A stretch of DNA of 64,000 nt. Source: Melioribacteraceae bacterium. Lineage in GTDB: Bacteria > Bacteroidota > Ignavibacteria > Ignavibacteriales > Melioribacteraceae. The stretch is from NCBI GenBank assembly GCA_021739765.1, contig JAIPBD010000004.1, positions 62,001 to 126,000 on the forward strand, read 5' to 3'. Within the stretch, counting starts at the first letter, position 1, and each line of letters begins with the position of its first letter. Shown here piece by piece: positions 36,431-45,803 of this stretch. The translations under genes and the position numbers were made by a program. Below the pieces are notes generated by a model. That model was not told the DNA's origin. It saw only the letters and a list, made by a program, of their open reading frames with translations, and did not search any database.

Positions 36431-37669
36431 ATGAAAAATCTTCTCGTATGTTTATTCCTAATTTCCTCCGTTTTAGTTGCTCAACGAAGTCTTGAGAGAA
36501 AATTCAATCCAAATCAACCGGTTGTTTTTAGCATCCACAAGGTGCCGTCAGATTCAATCGTCGCGGTTTATATTTCGTATAAAGTCCCGTTTAGAAATTT
36601 AGTTTTTGTGAAAGAGGATGATCTCTATTCAAGCGGTCTAAATCTACTATTTGATATTTTGAAGGATGACGAAATTATTGACAGAAAATCAGCGACTTCT
36701 CCTGTTAAAATTTCTAATTATGAAAAAACTAAAAGCGCCGAGCAATATATTGAAGGATTAGTTAAAATTGATCTCCCTTTCGGAAATTATACTGTTCGAC
36801 CGACAGCGAAATCAATCATATCACAAAAAATCTATCCTCTTGAAGAAATCGATTTACAATTGGATAAAGATTCGATGAAAGTACTCGATCCTATAGTTTT
36901 AGATAAAATTAAATGTAATGGCAATGCTGCGTTGGTTAATTTTAGCAACGGAATTCCTTATTCACCAGATAATTATTCGATGCTTTTCCCAATCTCAGAT
37001 CTCAACCTGGATTCAATAAAAGTCGCATTCATTCAAAATGAAAAAACTATCTTCGAATCAACCCTTACGAATCCGCAAAAAATTAATATTGGATACGAAC
37101 TTTGTGAAGAAAAATTAGTTCTAAGTTCATCCGGTAAAGAAAAATTCAATCTTTTTGAACTTACGGGTAAAACAAATTTGCTCGCTAAAGAGATGGTTGA
37201 AATCACAATCTCCGGTTCGGGGTTTTCAACAAAGGTTCTGAAAAATGTTGTTTGGATTGATGAACCGATTTTTCTAAGAAATAAAGAAAGAGCAATCCAA
37301 CTTCTCGAATACATGATTAGTTATGATGAAGTGAGCGACTTATTGTCCGAGGATGAAGAAGAATATGATAAAGTGTTAACTGATTTTTGGAAAGATTATG
37401 ATCCGAACAAATCAACGGCTTTTAATGAATTAATGTCTGTTTATTACAGTCGAGCCGATTATGCGATGAAAAATTTCAGTACGGTCAATAACAGAGAAGG
37501 CGCTTTTACCGATAGAGGAAGAATTTATATTAAGTTCGGCAAACCGGTTGAAATCCGTAGAGAATATTCCAGCATCAATAACACTCTGGAAATTTGGGAA
37601 TATGAGAAAAAACAATTTATATTTACCGACAAGGATGGACTAGGAAATTTTAGTTTAATGAACCAATGA
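36431..37669 (+). CDS. Secreted GWxTD-domain protein
   Basis: Exported protein of 412 residues with a signal peptide (about residues 1-17, ending LVAQ). The C-terminal 120 residues match the GWxTD domain found in Bacteroidota, Ignavibacteria and Gemmatimonadota: a run of helices and then NREGAFTDRGRIYIKFGKP, where the motif tryptophan is phenylalanine. The N-terminal part is beta-rich with no named family. Function of the domain is not known. The stop overlaps the pdxA ATG by four bases. Confidence 0.82.
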   Translation: MKNLLVCLFLISSVLVAQRSLERKFNPNQPVVFSIHKVPSDSIVAVYISYKVPFRNLVFVKEDDLYSSGLNLLFDILKDDEIIDRKSATSPVKISNYEKTKSAEQYIEGLVKIDLPFGNYTVRPTAKSIISQKIYPLEEIDLQLDKDSMKVLDPIVLDKIKCNGNAALVNFSNGIPYSPDNYSMLFPISDLNLDSIKVAFIQNEKTIFESTLTNPQKINIGYELCEEKLVLSSSGKEKFNLFELTGKTNLLAKEMVEITISGSGFSTKVLKNVVWIDEPIFLRNKERAIQLLEYMISYDEVSDLLSEDEEEYDKVLTDFWKDYDPNKSTAFNELMSVYYSRADYAMKNFSTVNNREGAFTDRGRIYIKFGKPVEIRREYSSINNTLEIWEYEKKQFIFTDKDGLGNFSLMNQ

Positions 37670-38640
37670 TAACAGTTGCAGTAACTTGCGGAGACATTAA
37701 CGGCATCGGACCTGAAATTGCAATTAAAGCAATGGCGGCATTAGATGATGACCAGACTAAATTTATATTTTGCCTTCCCGAAAATGTTTACCGAACCTAT
37801 CGCAAAACTTCGCTTTCTGATTTTCAAATATTTGATGAAGAAACCACAACCGAATCCCGTAAAAACCAAGTATTACTATTTGATCGATGTGAACAAAAAA
37901 TCGGGAGTTCAACTTTTGAATCCGGTGCTGCTTCGTTTTTATCAATAAAAAAGTGTTTTGAACTTGTTGTCTCAAAAAAAGCGGACGCGATGGTCACCGC
38001 TCCAATCTCTAAAACAGCGCTAAATTTGGCCCGAATTGATTTTCCCGGTCACACTGAAATGCTTGGTGAATGGACAAACACCAAAGAATATTTAATGCTT
38101 TTCTACTCAAATGAATTTCTATCCGCGCCCTTGACGATTCATCTACCCTTACTTCGCGTTGCCGGCAACATAACCAAAATGAAGCTGAAATCAGCGTTGA
38201 AGGTGGCTGCTTCCAGTTTGTTAAATGATTTTGGGATTAAAGATGCACGAATCGCGGTGTTGGGACTAAACCCGCACGCAGGTGAAAACGGACTTATCGG
38301 TGAAGAAGAATTAGAAATAATTACACCCGTAATTGAAGATTTTAATACTAAAAATGTTGAAGGTCCTTTTGTCGCCGATGCGTTTTTCGGACAAAAACTG
38401 TACAAAAATTATGATTTAATTTTGGGAATGTACCACGATCAAGTTTTAATTCCCTTTAAGATGCTCAATTTTGAGAGTGGTGTAAACTTTACGGCCGGAC
38501 TCCCAATTATCCGGACATCACCGGATCATGGTACGGCATTTAATATTGCCGGAAAGAATATAGCTAATCCTACCAGTATGATTGAGGCAATTAAACTCGC
38601 AATTATGATCGCTAAGAACCGGATAAACAATGCCGGTTAA
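37666..38640 (+). CDS. pdxA: 4-hydroxythreonine-4-phosphate dehydrogenase
   Basis: Metal- and NAD-dependent enzyme of the DXP-dependent pyridoxal phosphate pathway. It has 324 residues. The metal-binding histidines are in FPGHTEML (about residue 127), GMYHDQVLIPFKM and SPDHGTAFNIAGK, and the N-terminus reads VAVTCGDINGIGPEIAIKA. All key residues are present. The gene overlaps the previous stop and extends 11 bases into the methyltransferase gene. Confidence 0.95.
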   Translation: MITVAVTCGDINGIGPEIAIKAMAALDDDQTKFIFCLPENVYRTYRKTSLSDFQIFDEETTTESRKNQVLLFDRCEQKIGSSTFESGAASFLSIKKCFELVVSKKADAMVTAPISKTALNLARIDFPGHTEMLGEWTNTKEYLMLFYSNEFLSAPLTIHLPLLRVAGNITKMKLKSALKVAASSLLNDFGIKDARIAVLGLNPHAGENGLIGEEELEIITPVIEDFNTKNVEGPFVADAFFGQKLYKNYDLILGMYHDQVLIPFKMLNFESGVNFTAGLPIIRTSPDHGTAFNIAGKNIANPTSMIEAIKLAIMIAKNRINNAG

Positions 38641-39370
38641 AAATTCAAATTACAGTCTATTCTCCAATATTTATGCTCACCTGATGAAAGATATCGATTA
38701 CAAAATGTGGGGAAGATATTTAATAGAAATTTGTGAAAATCAAAAAATTAATAAATCAAAAGCGTTGGAAATTGGCGGGGGATTAGGCAATATTGCCACC
38801 GAAATTGTAAAAGATTTTAATCTTTATATATTATCCGATCTATCTGCGGATATGCTGAAACTTTCACGTTTTGATTCTGATAAAATTGTTTGTGATATGC
38901 GAAACTTACCTTTCAAGAATAAATTTGATATCATTTTCGCGACTTTCGACTCTGTTAATTACTTAACCGACGAATCTGATTTTATTAGATTTTTGAATTG
39001 CGCGGATGATCTAATGGACAAAAATAGTATTCTAACTTTTGATGTCAGCACAGAAAAAAATTGTCGCAAGATTCAAAAACAACTTAATCGTAAGGGTGTT
39101 TTTAATAATTTTCGCTACTCGCAGATAAGCGAATTTCAAAAAAAAACACGAATCCATCAAAATATCGTGAAGATATGGGATGAGAAAGGGACGGAGCATA
39201 TAGAAGTGCATAATCAAAAGATCTATGAATTTTTTGATTATTTTAAAATGATTGAGAGATCAAACCTTTATGTTGCTGAATGCTTCGATTGTTTTTCATT
39301 TGAAGATGCCGATGATGATTCTGATAGAATGCAATTTGTATTAAAACAAAAGAGAAATATTAATGATTGA
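38630..39370 (+). CDS. Class I SAM-dependent methyltransferase, substrate unknown
   Basis: A 246-residue methyltransferase. Motif I reads LEIGGGLGNIATEI (near residue 45), followed by a conserved acidic position in ILSDLSADML. The central strand includes FDIIFATFDSVNYL. The C-terminal half is lysine-rich with no additional domain. It overlaps pdxA by 11 bases and ftsE by eight bases, so the three are coupled. A substrate cannot be named from the sequence. Confidence 0.82.
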   Translation: MPVKNSNYSLFSNIYAHLMKDIDYKMWGRYLIEICENQKINKSKALEIGGGLGNIATEIVKDFNLYILSDLSADMLKLSRFDSDKIVCDMRNLPFKNKFDIIFATFDSVNYLTDESDFIRFLNCADDLMDKNSILTFDVSTEKNCRKIQKQLNRKGVFNNFRYSQISEFQKKTRIHQNIVKIWDEKGTEHIEVHNQKIYEFFDYFKMIERSNLYVAECFDCFSFEDADDDSDRMQFVLKQKRNIND

Positions 39371-40034
39371 ATTTAACAATGTTTATTTTTCATATAAAAA
39401 TCAACCGGTATTAAACGATGCTACCTTTAAAGTCGAGAAAGGTGATTTTTCGTTTCTTATTGGCAGGAGCGGAGCGGGTAAATCGACAATCTTCCAAATG
39501 ATTTACGCAAATATTTTTCCATCCGAAGGAACGGTAAATGTTGGTGATTATATCACAAAAAATATCAAAGAGAAAGACATTCCTAATCTAAGAAGACAAG
39601 TAGGAATTATATTTCAGGATTTTCGAATACTCAGCGATAGAAACATTTATGACAATTTGGCATTCATTCTTCAGGTAACAAATGCTAAGAAAAAAGTTAT
39701 TAAAAAGAGAGTATTTAATGTGTTATCGGATGTGGGATTAGTTCACCGCCAGAAGAGTTTTGCCTCGGAGTTATCGGGAGGTGAAAAACAAAGGATAGCG
39801 ATAGCAAGGGCGATTATAAATGATCCTCCAATAATTATAGCAGACGAACCGACCGGCAATTTAGATCCTGAAACGACTCAGGAGATTCTTGACATTTTAA
39901 TCAAAATAAATAAAAGGGGAACGACCGTGCTGTTTGCAACCCACAATTATGATCTTGTTGAGAGGACTGATGGAAAAGTATTTAGAATTAAGGATAGCAA
40001 GATTACTGAACTAAACACACAGTCTAAATTTTAA
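39363..40034 (+). CDS. ftsE: Cell division ATP-binding protein FtsE
   Basis: ABC ATPase of the FtsEX type, 223 residues. All catalytic motifs are intact: GRSGAGKST, the QDF Q-loop, LSGGEKQR, IIIADEPTGNLD and the ATHN switch histidine. The N-terminus IEFNNVYFSYKNQPVLNDA is typical of FtsE. Next to it would be expected ftsX, but the following gene is adk on the opposite strand. The partner permease must therefore be elsewhere, or this could be another LolD/FtsE-like ATPase. Its end overlaps the end of adk by 11 bases. Confidence 0.85.
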   Translation: MIEFNNVYFSYKNQPVLNDATFKVEKGDFSFLIGRSGAGKSTIFQMIYANIFPSEGTVNVGDYITKNIKEKDIPNLRRQVGIIFQDFRILSDRNIYDNLAFILQVTNAKKKVIKKRVFNVLSDVGLVHRQKSFASELSGGEKQRIAIARAIINDPPIIIADEPTGNLDPETTQEILDILIKINKRGTTVLFATHNYDLVERTDGKVFRIKDSKITELNTQSKF

Positions 40035-40677
40035 GCTTTTCTAACTTTTTTGTTATTTTCTTCGAGATTTGTTCAACGGTACCTTCCGCATTTATAAATA
40101 TCTCTTTGGTTTTATCTTTGTAGAAATCTAAAACAGGTTTTGTTTGTTTGTGGTAAACCTTAAGTCTGTTTTTAATTACTTTTTCTTCATCATCTTTTCT
40201 TTTTACCAAACTATTTTTACGTCCGCAATTCGGGCATTCGTTTTCAATAGGAATATCTAACAAGTTTACAATATTTAGACAATTATTACATACTCTGCGG
40301 GAAGAAAGGCGATTGATAATCAGTTCGTCTTTTGTATCCAATACAACTAAAATTGGATTAGGCAGTTTGAGATCTTGGAAAATTTTCCACAATAGTTCAG
40401 CTTGTTGAGCGGTGCGCGGGAAGCCATCGAGTATGAGTCCAGCATTGGTCTTTTTTGATCGAATAATTTTTTTAATTATTGCACCCATTATTTCATCAGG
40501 AACAAGTTCACCGCGATCCATTCTTATCTTGACTTTAATCCCTAATTCAGTGCCCTTTTTTATTTCCGAACGGAGTATATCTCCGGTAGAAATGTGAGGT
40601 ATGTTCAGCTGTTTCGATAAAATTTTTGCCTGTGTTCCTTTTCCTGCCCCAGGTGCTCCAAAAAGTATTATTCGCAT
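40024..40677 (-). CDS. adk: Adenylate kinase, zinc-lid type
   Basis: Converts AMP and ATP to two ADP. It has 217 residues. The P-loop is GAPGAGKGTQAK at the N-terminus, followed by ISTGDILR, LDGFPRTAQQAE and the long LID with a four-cysteine zinc site, CNNC...CPNC (about residues 132-153). The C-terminus is lysine-rich. It is transcribed toward and slightly past the end of ftsE, so the two stop codons lie inside each other's genes. The tadA gene lies upstream on the same strand. Confidence 0.96.
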   Translation of the reverse strand: MRIILFGAPGAGKGTQAKILSKQLNIPHISTGDILRSEIKKGTELGIKVKIRMDRGELVPDEIMGAIIKKIIRSKKTNAGLILDGFPRTAQQAELLWKIFQDLKLPNPILVVLDTKDELIINRLSSRRVCNNCLNIVNLLDIPIENECPNCGRKNSLVKRKDDEEKVIKNRLKVYHKQTKPVLDFYKDKTKEIFINAEGTVEQISKKITKKLEKLKI

Positions 40678-40768
40678 TTCAGCCTCGGTATATTTTCAAA
40701 TAGAATAATTAATAAATAAAAATACAATTATGTCCATATATTTCAAAAGGTAAAACGCATATTTTTGT

Positions 40769-41239
40769 CTAATTATTTGGGCTTCTCAAACTTCGAAAAA
40801 AAACGGTCATCAAAGATTCACTCTCGTTTGAGAGTAAACCGCTAAACACTTTTACGTGATGATTAAAAAGTTTTTGATCGGGTATATTATAGATCGAACC
40901 GCACGATCCGAATTTAGGCTCAAAAGATCCAAAAAAAAGTCTTGTGATTCTTGAGTTGATAATTGCCCCCGTACACATTAAGCATGGCTCAACTGTAACA
41001 TATAAATCGCATTCAAGTAAAAATTTATCTCCAAGATTGTTCGAGGCAGCGGTAATAGCCAACATTTCGGCGTGTGCTGTCGGGTCTTTAAGCGATTCAA
41101 CCTGATTGTGTCCTTTGCCAATAATTCTATTATTATAAACAACGACCGCGCCAATTGGTACTTCATTCTTTGATAATGCTGTTTCGGCTTCCTGAAGCGC
41201 GGCGTACATAAATTTGTAGGAGTTTTCAGAGAAAAGCAT
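40769..41239 (-). CDS. tadA: tRNA adenosine-34 deaminase
   Basis: Zinc-dependent deaminase that converts A34 to inosine in the anticodon of tRNA-Arg(ACG). It has 156 residues. The catalytic HAE is at residues 56-58 and the zinc cysteines are in PCLMC at 85-89. The surrounding segments (VPIGAVVVYNN, HAEMLAI, TVEPCLMCTGAI) are those of TadA and not cytidine deaminase. Two tRNA-Arg genes lie just upstream on the same strand, one of them with the ACG anticodon that TadA edits. They could be co-transcribed. Confidence 0.95.
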   Translation of the reverse strand: MLFSENSYKFMYAALQEAETALSKNEVPIGAVVVYNNRIIGKGHNQVESLKDPTAHAEMLAITAASNNLGDKFLLECDLYVTVEPCLMCTGAIINSRITRLFFGSFEPKFGSCGSIYNIPDQKLFNHHVKVFSGLLSNESESLMTVFFRSLRSPNN

Positions 41240-41262
41240 GATGTTCCCATTTTAGGGAATTG

Positions 41263-41336
41263 TACGCCCGGGAGGACTCGAACCCCCAACCCTCAGAGCC
41301 GAAATCTGATGCTCTATCCATTTGAGCTACGGACGC
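41263..41336 (-). tRNA. tRNA-Arg (anticodon TCG)
   Basis: On the minus strand a full cloverleaf can be drawn. The acceptor GCGTCCG pairs with CGGGCGT (one G-U at the end and one inside), the D stem GCTC/GAGC, the anticodon stem TCAGA/TCTGA with loop TTTCGGC, and the T stem GGGGG/CCTCC with TTCGAGT. The anticodon is TCG, which reads CGA (and perhaps CGG) arginine codons. No CCA is encoded. Confidence 0.9.
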
Positions 41337-41381
41337 ATATTCAATAAAAATTACAAACAATTTTATATTCATAAAATCGTG

Positions 41382-41455
41382 TACACCCGGGAGGATTCGA
41401 ACCTCCAACCGCTTGATTCGTAGTCAAGTACTCTATCCAGTTGAGCTACGGGTGC
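41382..41455 (-). tRNA. tRNA-Arg (anticodon ACG)
   Basis: Cloverleaf on the minus strand: acceptor GCACCCG with CGGGTGT, D stem GCTC/GAGT, anticodon stem CTTGA/TCAAG with loop CTACGAA, and T stem GGAGG/CCTCC with TTCGAAT. The anticodon ACG should be edited to ICG by TadA, whose gene lies just downstream on the same strand. Confidence 0.93.
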
Positions 41456-41678
41456 AAAAAAGAACTGTAAATATATTACTAATGTGATTCTTAAGCAACG
41501 GAAACTATGAGTCAATTATGCCAATTGAGTTGTGATTTAGATTCTCTCCCCAGTTCTTTTTCTTGCTTTCAGAACTAATTTTTATGAACTTTCGTGATCA
41601 ATTCTTTGTGGATAAAATAGTTTTTATTTAACGATTTATTCAAAATTGATAATTAAAAAATATCGAAGAGGAGTTAAT

Positions 41679-43511
41679 ATGTGTGGAATTGTAGGATATA
41701 TTGGGGACAGAGATTGTGTTCCAATAATAATAGAAGGACTTAAAAGGCTCGAATACCGTGGTTATGATTCAGCCGGAATTGCAGTACTATCTGATGGAAC
41801 TAAAGAAGTTATTAAAACGAAAGGAAAGGTTTCTGAATTAGAAGCCGAAGTTGCAAAACAAGGCTTAGCCGGAAAGATGGGCATCGGACATACAAGATGG
41901 GCTACGCATGGAGTCCCAAACCAATTAAATGCTCACCCACATTTTAACCAAGAAAAAACACTTTTTTTAATCCATAATGGAATTATTGAAAATTACTCTG
42001 AGTTAAAAAATAAACTAATTAAAAAGGGGTATAGTTTTTACAGCGAGACTGATTCTGAGGTGGTTGTAAATTTGATTGATCGATATATCAAAAAGGGAAG
42101 AGATCTCGCCGCAGCGGTTAAATATGCTTTAAACAAAATTGATGGGACATACGGACTTGCAGTCATGTACGAAAATGAACCGGACAAAATTGTTGTTGCA
42201 AGAAAGGGATCACCTTTAGTTCTCGGTATAGGCGAAGGGGAATATTATATCGCTTCGGATGTTAACGCATTAATAGCTTATACTCAACATGTCGTTTATT
42301 TAAATGATGATGAAATAGCCGAGATTACGAAAGATTCGTTTACGGTTAGAACAATTACCGATGAAGAAATACAGCATGAAATACTTAAAGTTGAAATGAC
42401 GGAAGATGAAATTACAAAATCCGGTTATCCCCATTTTATGTTAAAAGAAATTATGGAACAGCCTCTCTCGATTGAAAACTCAATGAGAGGAAGGTTTATT
42501 ACCGATGAAGGAATCGTTAAACTTGGCGGACTTATCGGCTATGAAGATAGGATCGCGAGATCGAAAAGGATCATTCTTTCAGCTTGTGGTACTTCGTGGC
42601 ATGCAGCATTGGTTGGTGAATATATGTTGGAAGAATTTACCGGAATTCCTGTTGAGGTTGAATATGCATCTGAATTCCGTTATAGAAATCCGATTGTTGG
42701 TGAAGATGATACAGTATTTTTTATATCTCAATCGGGTGAAACGGCTGATACATTGGCAGCTATGCGAGAAGCAAAACGAAAAGGAGCCCTGGCACTTGGA
42801 ATTTGTAATGTTGTAGGAAGTTCAATTGCTCGTGAGAGTGAAGCCGGAGTTTATATTCATGCCGGACCTGAAATCGGTGTTGCTTCTACAAAAGCTTTTA
42901 CATCGCAATTGGTTGTTTTAAGCTTGATCACGATCCTGATCGCAAGAAAAAGGAATATGGATTTTGAAATTGGTGTAGAACTGATTGAAAACCTTAAAGC
43001 TTTACCTCAAAAAGTGGAGGAGATATTAAAACTTAATGACGAGATTGAGAAAATTGCTGAGCATTATGTAAATTCCAATAATTTCTTATATCTCGGGCGC
43101 GGTTATAATTTCCCTGTTGCGTTGGAAGGTGCATTAAAACTGAAAGAAATCTCTTACATTCATGCTGAGGGATATCCTGCTGCGGAAATGAAACACGGTC
43201 CAATAGCATTAATCGACGAAAATATGCCTACGGTTTTTATTGCTCCAAAAGATGCGGTTTATGATAAAATCTTAAGTAATATCGAAGAAGTAAAAGCACG
43301 TAAGGGGAAGATTATTGCCATCGCCCATGTTGATGATACAAGAATTGATGAGTTGGTAGATCATGTTATAAAAATTCCGGAATGTCATTATCTTTTCCAA
43401 CCAATTTTAAATGTTATCCCGCTTCAAATTTTGGCATATCACATCGCTGTCAAAAAAGGTCTTAATGTTGATCAACCCAGGAATTTGGCTAAAAGTGTTA
43501 CTGTTGAATAA
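41679..43511 (+). CDS. glmS: Glutamine-fructose-6-phosphate aminotransferase (isomerizing)
   Basis: Makes glucosamine 6-phosphate for cell-wall and surface polysaccharides. I use ATG 41679 because the catalytic cysteine must become residue 1 after removal of Met (MCGIVGYIGDR), and a GAGGAG lies 7 bases upstream. A longer frame from 41646 would bury the cysteine. The N-terminal glutaminase domain has HTRWATHG, and two SIS domains follow with SACGTSWHA and SQSGETADT. The C-terminus ends KSVTVE, the usual end of GlmS. No glmS ribozyme structure was recognised in the 220 bases upstream. Confidence 0.96.
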   Translation: MCGIVGYIGDRDCVPIIIEGLKRLEYRGYDSAGIAVLSDGTKEVIKTKGKVSELEAEVAKQGLAGKMGIGHTRWATHGVPNQLNAHPHFNQEKTLFLIHNGIIENYSELKNKLIKKGYSFYSETDSEVVVNLIDRYIKKGRDLAAAVKYALNKIDGTYGLAVMYENEPDKIVVARKGSPLVLGIGEGEYYIASDVNALIAYTQHVVYLNDDEIAEITKDSFTVRTITDEEIQHEILKVEMTEDEITKSGYPHFMLKEIMEQPLSIENSMRGRFITDEGIVKLGGLIGYEDRIARSKRIILSACGTSWHAALVGEYMLEEFTGIPVEVEYASEFRYRNPIVGEDDTVFFISQSGETADTLAAMREAKRKGALALGICNVVGSSIARESEAGVYIHAGPEIGVASTKAFTSQLVVLSLITILIARKRNMDFEIGVELIENLKALPQKVEEILKLNDEIEKIAEHYVNSNNFLYLGRGYNFPVALEGALKLKEISYIHAEGYPAAEMKHGPIALIDENMPTVFIAPKDAVYDKILSNIEEVKARKGKIIAIAHVDDTRIDELVDHVIKIPECHYLFQPILNVIPLQILAYHIAVKKGLNVDQPRNLAKSVTVE

Positions 43512-43529
43512 ATACTCACGAGGTGGAAA

Positions 43530-44849
43530 ATGCGAAAGAAAAATGTTCTCATTATGGGAGCTGCCGGGAGGGACTTTCATAACTTTAATGTAGTTTACAG
43601 AAATAACGCGGATTTTAATGTTGTAGCTTTTACGGCTACTCAGATTCCTAATATTGATGGTCGAAAATATCCATCAGAGCTTGCCGGTGAGTTGTATCCG
43701 GAAGGAATTAAAATTTTTGAAGAAGAAAAGCTGGAACAACTTATATCCGAATACGAAGTTGATGAAGTAGTTTTTTCATATTCAGATGTTCCATTCAATT
43801 ATGTGATGAAGAAAGCTTCGATTGTTAATGCTGCCGGAGCTTCTTTTAAACTTTTAAGTGCTAACGAAACGCAGGTTAAGAGCACTAAACCATTAATTTC
43901 GGTTCTCGCCGTTAGAACCGGATGCGGTAAATCGCAAACATCCAGAAAAATTGTCCGAATTCTCCGCGATGCCGGCAAAAAGGTTGTAGCAATAAGGCAC
44001 CCAATGCCTTATGGAGATTTAGCAAAACAAAGAGTACAACGTTTCGCGACAATTGAAGACCTAAAAAAACATGATTGCACTATCGAAGAAATCGAAGAAT
44101 ATGAACCACATATTGCTCTCGGGGGAATAATTTATGCCGGAGTTGATTACGAAGCAATTCTTCGCGAGGCAGAAAAAGAAGCTGATGTAATCTTATGGGA
44201 TGGCGGTAATAATGATATGTCATTCTATAAATCAGATTTAACTTTTACGGTTGTTGATCCGCATCGCCCCGGTCATGAATTATGTTATTATCCTGGAAAT
44301 ACATCACTTCGAATGGCAGATGTTGCAGTTGTGAATAAAATTGATTCGGCTGATGCAAACAATATCCTTGAAGTTATAGAGAATATCCGAAATGAAAATC
44401 CCGGAGCCTTGATTATTGAAGGAGCTTCTCCATTAGTTGTTGATCATCCGGAATTGATCACCGGAAAAAGAGTGTTGATTGTTGAAGATGGGCCGACACT
44501 TACACATGGTGAAATGAAATACGGAGCTGGAACGGTGGCCGCACAGAAATTAGGAGCTTCGGAAATTATTGACCCGAGACCATTCACCGTTTCATCAATC
44601 ACCGAAACATTTAAGAAATATCCGGGAATTGGCGTTCTGTTACCGGCCATGGGATATGGCGAACAACAGATGAAGGACCTGGAAGAAACTATAAATAATA
44701 CTGATTGTGATTCTGTGGTTATCGGAACACCTATTGATTTAGGTCGAATTCTTAAGATCAATAAACCCTCTACAAGAGTTATGTATGAATTGCAAGAAAT
44801 CGGATCGTTAACCATCGAAAAAGTATTAAGAGATAGGAAATTTATATGA
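43530..44849 (+). CDS. Cyclic 2,3-diphosphoglycerate synthetase-like P-loop GTPase
   Basis: A 439-residue protein like COG2403 predicted GTPases, related to archaeal cyclic 2,3-diphosphoglycerate synthetase. The N-terminal 120 residues look like a Rossmann-type domain beginning KNVLIMGAAGRDFHNFN. The P-loop is RTGCGKSQTSRK (about residue 130), and the NKIDSAD segment (about 268) fits the base-specific NKxD of G proteins. The actual product in bacteria is uncertain. The gene lies 18 bases after glmS, and its stop overlaps the carbamate kinase ATG, so it is tightly bound to carbamoyl phosphate metabolism in this genome. Confidence 0.75.
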   Translation: MRKKNVLIMGAAGRDFHNFNVVYRNNADFNVVAFTATQIPNIDGRKYPSELAGELYPEGIKIFEEEKLEQLISEYEVDEVVFSYSDVPFNYVMKKASIVNAAGASFKLLSANETQVKSTKPLISVLAVRTGCGKSQTSRKIVRILRDAGKKVVAIRHPMPYGDLAKQRVQRFATIEDLKKHDCTIEEIEEYEPHIALGGIIYAGVDYEAILREAEKEADVILWDGGNNDMSFYKSDLTFTVVDPHRPGHELCYYPGNTSLRMADVAVVNKIDSADANNILEVIENIRNENPGALIIEGASPLVVDHPELITGKRVLIVEDGPTLTHGEMKYGAGTVAAQKLGASEIIDPRPFTVSSITETFKKYPGIGVLLPAMGYGEQQMKDLEETINNTDCDSVVIGTPIDLGRILKINKPSTRVMYELQEIGSLTIEKVLRDRKFI

Positions 44850-45793
44850 AAAAACTTGCTGTTGTCGCTTTCGGCGGAAACGCGCTTCTCCGCGGCAATG
44901 AAGTTGGAACTATTGAGCAACAAGAAAAAAATACTTACGATGCTTGTAAAAGTTTACTCGGTCTGATCAATTCAGATTATAACATCATAATCACACATGG
45001 AAACGGACCACAGGTTGGAAACATTCTTCTTAAAAATGAAGCCGGATTTAATGAGTTCAAACTTCCGAAAATGCCGCTGGATGTTTGTGTAGCAGATTCC
45101 CAAGGCCAAATTGGTTATATGATTGAACGCTCAATGAGAAATGTTCTAAAAGAAGAGGGGATTGATAAAAATGTGGTTGTAATTGTTTCTCAAGTTTTTG
45201 TCGATAAAAATGACCCCGCTTTCGAAAATCCTACTAAACCAATCGGACCATTTTATCTAAAAGAAGAAGCAGATTTGATCACAAAATCGAGTAAATGGGT
45301 TTTTAAAAAGGATAGCAAAAATCGCGGCTGGAGGAGAGTAGTCGCGTCACCGATTCCATTAGGAATAATGAATACGCCTGTAATAAAAAAGCTGGCGGAA
45401 GAAGGAAATATCGTTATCGCTGTTGGCGGGGGTGGAATTCCAATCTACCTGCATAAGAATGGTTACCATGAAGCAATTGAAGCAGTTATAGATAAAGACT
45501 TAGCATCCGCCTTTTTAGCAAAAGAAATCGATGCGGATAATTTTTACATCGTTACCGATGTTCCTAAAGTCTGCATTAATTTTAATACGCCGAGCGAGCA
45601 GAAATTAGATCGAATCTCTGTAGCTGAGGTTAAAAAGCTGCTTCATGAGGGACAATTTCCTTATGGAAGCATGGGTCCAAAAGTTAAAGCCGCAATATTA
45701 TTCGCTGAATCTTCCGGCAAAGAGGCTGTTATAACCAACCAGGAAGAACTGGAATTGGATAATTGCGGAACAAGAATTTACAAATCAAATTGA
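44846..45793 (+). CDS. arcC: Carbamate kinase
   Basis: Amino acid kinase-fold enzyme that transfers phosphate between carbamoyl phosphate and ADP, usually making ATP in arginine or agmatine breakdown. It has 315 residues. Visible motifs are AFGGNALL at the N-terminus, [10 protein letters not shown] (about residue 50), AVGGGGIPI and [13 protein letters not shown]. The segment [13 protein letters not shown] near the C-terminus is typical. Coupled to the GTPase-like gene upstream and followed by ornithine carbamoyltransferase. Confidence 0.94.
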   Translation: MKKLAVVAFGGNALLRGNEVGTIEQQEKNTYDACKSLLGLINSDYNIIITHGNGPQVGNILLKNEAGFNEFKLPKMPLDVCVADSQGQIGYMIERSMRNVLKEEGIDKNVVVIVSQVFVDKNDPAFENPTKPIGPFYLKEEADLITKSSKWVFKKDSKNRGWRRVVASPIPLGIMNTPVIKKLAEEGNIVIAVGGGGIPIYLHKNGYHEAIEAVIDKDLASAFLAKEIDADNFYIVTDVPKVCINFNTPSEQKLDRISVAEVKKLLHEGQFPYGSMGPKVKAAILFAESSGKEAVITNQEELELDNCGTRIYKSN

Positions 45794-45803
45794 GGAGAAA
45801 ATT

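Noticed and set aside
41226-41408. 60-codon frame on the minus strand with SVAQMDRASDFGS
   Set aside because: It is a translation of tRNA-Arg sequence, a common false gene; the same holds for the frame at 40978-41289, which also overlaps tadA.
41460-41678. Possible glmS-type riboswitch or attenuator before glmS
   Set aside because: Only a weak 6-base hairpin (41552-41576) was seen, and no ribozyme core could be drawn.
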